Program-made: the position numbers and the translations under genes
Shown here: piece by piece, positions 5,346-6,560 of the stretch
Layout of the letters: each line of letters opens with the position of its first letter
How positions within the stretch are numbered: position 1 is the first letter of the stretch
Assembly (NCBI GenBank): GCA_029256645.1
Contig: JAQSXM010000384.1
Span: forward strand, 1 to 6,560
Source: Sporomusa sp.
GTDB lineage: Bacteria; Bacillota_C; Negativicutes; Sporomusales; Sporomusaceae
Reading direction: 5' to 3'
Length of the DNA: 6,560 nucleotides
The notes under the pieces: generated by a model
Told to the model about the DNA's origin: nothing
The model's input: the letters and a program-made list of their open reading frames with translations, nothing else
Database searches by the model: none

Positions 5346-6353
5346 TTACTCCTCCTGGCGGAAATGGTTAAACCCTCTGGGTTTGAGTTTTTTCACCTGA
5401 CCGGTTTCATCTACAAGTGTCACACCCTCGCTGGCGTCAACGACCTCGCCAACCCTTATCACCCGCAGTTCAGGGTGTTCGGCCTGCAGCGTTTCATACT
5501 TGCCTTGTTCCATCGTAAACACTAACTGGAAATCCTCACCACCGAAAAGTGCATAGTCAATCGTTTGTTTATTAAACTTGGCAGCAGCTCCTGCCAATTC
5601 AGGTGCAAGCGGGATTTTATCAGAGTACAGTTTAATGCCCACTTGGCTGGCTTTAGCTATTTCATGGGCTTCACTCGCAAGCCCGTCACTGACATCATCC
5701 ATACTGGTCGCACCGAGGGCTGCCAGTAATTGGCCGGTTTTGACCTGAGGTCTGGGAGTCAGATGAGCTGTGACCAGTGGCCAGGCAAAAGCATCATCCT
5801 CCCATTCGCCGGCTTGTAAAAGATCTAACCCTGCTGCCGAACTTCCCAGATTACCGGTGACAGCCACAACATCACCAGGCCGGGCACCTGAACGGAGAAC
5901 CACATTGGCCGGTTCAACCTCGCCTGTTACAGTCACATTAATCACCAGGCCCTGCGGACTGGAAACAGTATCGCCGCCAACAATGTTGACGCCAAACTCA
6001 CGGCATATCTCTTTCATACCTTTATACAGATTAACAACAAAGTCAACCGGGATAGACCGGGGCAGAGCCACCGACACTACCGCGTGACGGGGTGCCCCTC
6101 CCATAGCGGCAATATCACTCAGGTTAACAGCCACAGCTTTGTACCCAAGTTGCCAGGGGGTTGTTGTCGTCAAATCGAAGTGTATCGCTTCAACCAGCAT
6201 ATCAGCTGTTAGCAACTGCAACTGACGGGGGGTAGGTAAAACCACCGCAGCATCATCGCCAATGCCAACTACCACACTGCTATGATCATTGATTGTATCT
6301 TGTTTGATTAAATCAATCAGACCAAATTCGCCCAAATTGCTAAGATCATTCAT
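5346..6353 (-). CDS. thiL: Thiamine-monophosphate kinase ThiL
   Basis: ThiL phosphorylates thiamine monophosphate with ATP to give thiamine diphosphate, the active cofactor. The fold is of the PurM/AIR-synthase type. Motifs over 335 residues: GEFGLIDLI (8-16), GIGDDAAVV (30-38), DMLVEAIHFD (51-60), GGDTVSS (126-132) with a metal-ligand Asp, GDVVAVTGNLGSSAAGL (160-176), SMDDVSDGL (217-225) and GGEDFQLVFT (271-280). All acidic metal-binding positions appear intact. I choose ATG 6353 because AAAGGTGG (6362-6369) sits 8 bases before it. A GTG at 6365, four codons upstream, is in frame but lies inside that ribosome site. It is the first gene of the minus-strand operon and has its own promoter. No thiamine-diphosphate riboswitch is recognisable in the roughly 70-base leader. 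Confidence 0.96.
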   Translation of the reverse strand: MNDLSNLGEFGLIDLIKQDTINDHSSVVVGIGDDAAVVLPTPRQLQLLTADMLVEAIHFDLTTTTPWQLGYKAVAVNLSDIAAMGGAPRHAVVSVALPRSIPVDFVVNLYKGMKEICREFGVNIVGGDTVSSPQGLVINVTVTGEVEPANVVLRSGARPGDVVAVTGNLGSSAAGLDLLQAGEWEDDAFAWPLVTAHLTPRPQVKTGQLLAALGATSMDDVSDGLASEAHEIAKASQVGIKLYSDKIPLAPELAGAAAKFNKQTIDYALFGGEDFQLVFTMEQGKYETLQAEHPELRVIRVGEVVDASEGVTLVDETGQVKKLKPRGFNHFRQEE

Positions 6354-6379
6354 GAGAAACACCACCTTTAGGGTTGTGT

Positions 6380-6416
6380 AATGTTTCTAAATTACTTTCT
6401 CTTTTATGCAAACATT
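6380..6416. repeat. Inverted repeat in the thiL leader
   Basis: AATGTTT (6380-6386) and AAACATT (6410-6416) form a perfect 7-bp inverted repeat around a 23-base AT-rich centre, inside the predicted 5' leader of thiL. It could be a weak RNA stem or a protein-binding site. The arms are AT-rich, so chance is a real option. Confidence 0.3.
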
Positions 6417-6428
6417 TCCTGCAAGGGT

Positions 6429-6457
6429 AGTATACCACAAAGCAAAAAAAAGTTGTA
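6429..6457 (-). promoter_or_regulatory. Extended -10 promoter of the thiL-tsaE-tsaB-rimI operon
   Basis: Read on the minus strand, TGG-TATACT (6437 down to 6429) is a good extended -10 element. A weak -35 (TACAAC, 6457-6452) lies 17 bp upstream across a run of eight T. Transcription would begin near 6422, giving a leader of about 68 bases before ATG 6353. The -35 is poor, but an extended -10 can compensate. Confidence 0.6.
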
Positions 6458-6483
6458 TGAAACAAAGGAATTCTTGTTATAAT
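6453..6483 (+). promoter_or_regulatory. Extended -10 sigma-A promoter of the right-edge gene
   Basis: TATAAT (6478-6483) is a perfect -10 preceded by TGT, giving an extended -10 (6475-6483). TTGTAT (6453-6458) is a plausible -35 with a long 19-bp spacer. The start point would be near 6490, about 45 bases ahead of ATG 6536. The -35 overlaps that of the divergent thiL promoter. Confidence 0.7.
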
Positions 6484-6535
6484 AGCAAATTTATTCCATA
6501 GATAACGGACACAACAACATCAGGAGGCCTCTTAT

Positions 6536-6560
6536 ATGGATAACCTGCGTTTAAAAATAT
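6536..6560 (+). CDS. Start of an unidentified gene (cut by window edge)
   Basis: ATG 6536 follows AGGAGG (6522-6527) by 8 bases and sits downstream of a strong promoter, so a gene certainly begins here. Only eight complete codons are visible (MDNLRLKI), too few to name a family. Confidence 0.75.

Noticed and set aside
5770..6087. Plus-strand open frame inside thiL
   Set aside because: It is antisense to conserved ThiL motifs and has no ribosome site.
6354..6422. Thiamine-diphosphate (THI box) riboswitch upstream of thiL
   Set aside because: The leader is short and AT-rich and lacks the conserved CUGAGA-type core, and ThiL in this operon context is usually not riboswitch-controlled.

Overview
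The window reads as a chromosomal housekeeping segment of an anaerobic, endospore-forming Firmicute. The spore-protein gene, the strong GGAGG-type ribosome binding sites and the thiL-tsaE-tsaB-rimI-tsaD order (the order of the Bacillus subtilis thiL-ydiB-ydiC-ydiD-gcp block) all point this way. The style of the small acid-soluble spore protein and of the kinase suggests a Negativicute such as a Sporomusaceae member. That genus-level guess is an inference from remembered family style, not a search.

Layout. At the left, on the minus strand, lies a two-component pair: a soluble GAF-PAS-HisKA_2 sensor kinase (569-2014) followed after one base by an ANTAR-type, RNA-binding response regulator (1-567, its last residues cut off by the window edge). 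A 273-bp non-coding stretch (2015-2287) separates the kinase from tsaD. Its tsaD-proximal half is packed with same-direction DnaA boxes. tsaD (2288-3232, minus) follows. Then comes a single sporulation gene on the plus strand encoding an alpha/beta-type small acid-soluble spore protein (3360-3560), with a candidate forespore promoter and two hairpin terminators. The minus-strand operon thiL-tsaE-tsaB-rimI (6353 down to 3721) is tightly packed, with gaps or overlaps of a few bases. At the right edge two divergent extended -10 promoters serve thiL and a plus-strand gene of which only eight codons are visible.

How the genes work together. TsaD, TsaB and TsaE are the bacterial partners that move the threonylcarbamoyl group from TC-AMP (made by TsaC/YwlC, not in this window) onto A37 of ANN-decoding tRNAs, giving t6A. 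RimI acetylates the N-terminus of ribosomal protein bS18. ThiL makes thiamine diphosphate. The kinase/ANTAR pair probably controls transcripts by antitermination at sites outside the window.

Two points stand out. First, TsaD is in frame from end to end but lacks about 28 residues that normally carry the SGGHT phosphate-binding motif, so its activity is in doubt. Second, a cluster of about eight DnaA boxes sits directly behind the tsaD stop codon, in the same relative place (3' of gcp/tsaD) where I recall B. subtilis having one of its chromosomal DnaA-box clusters.
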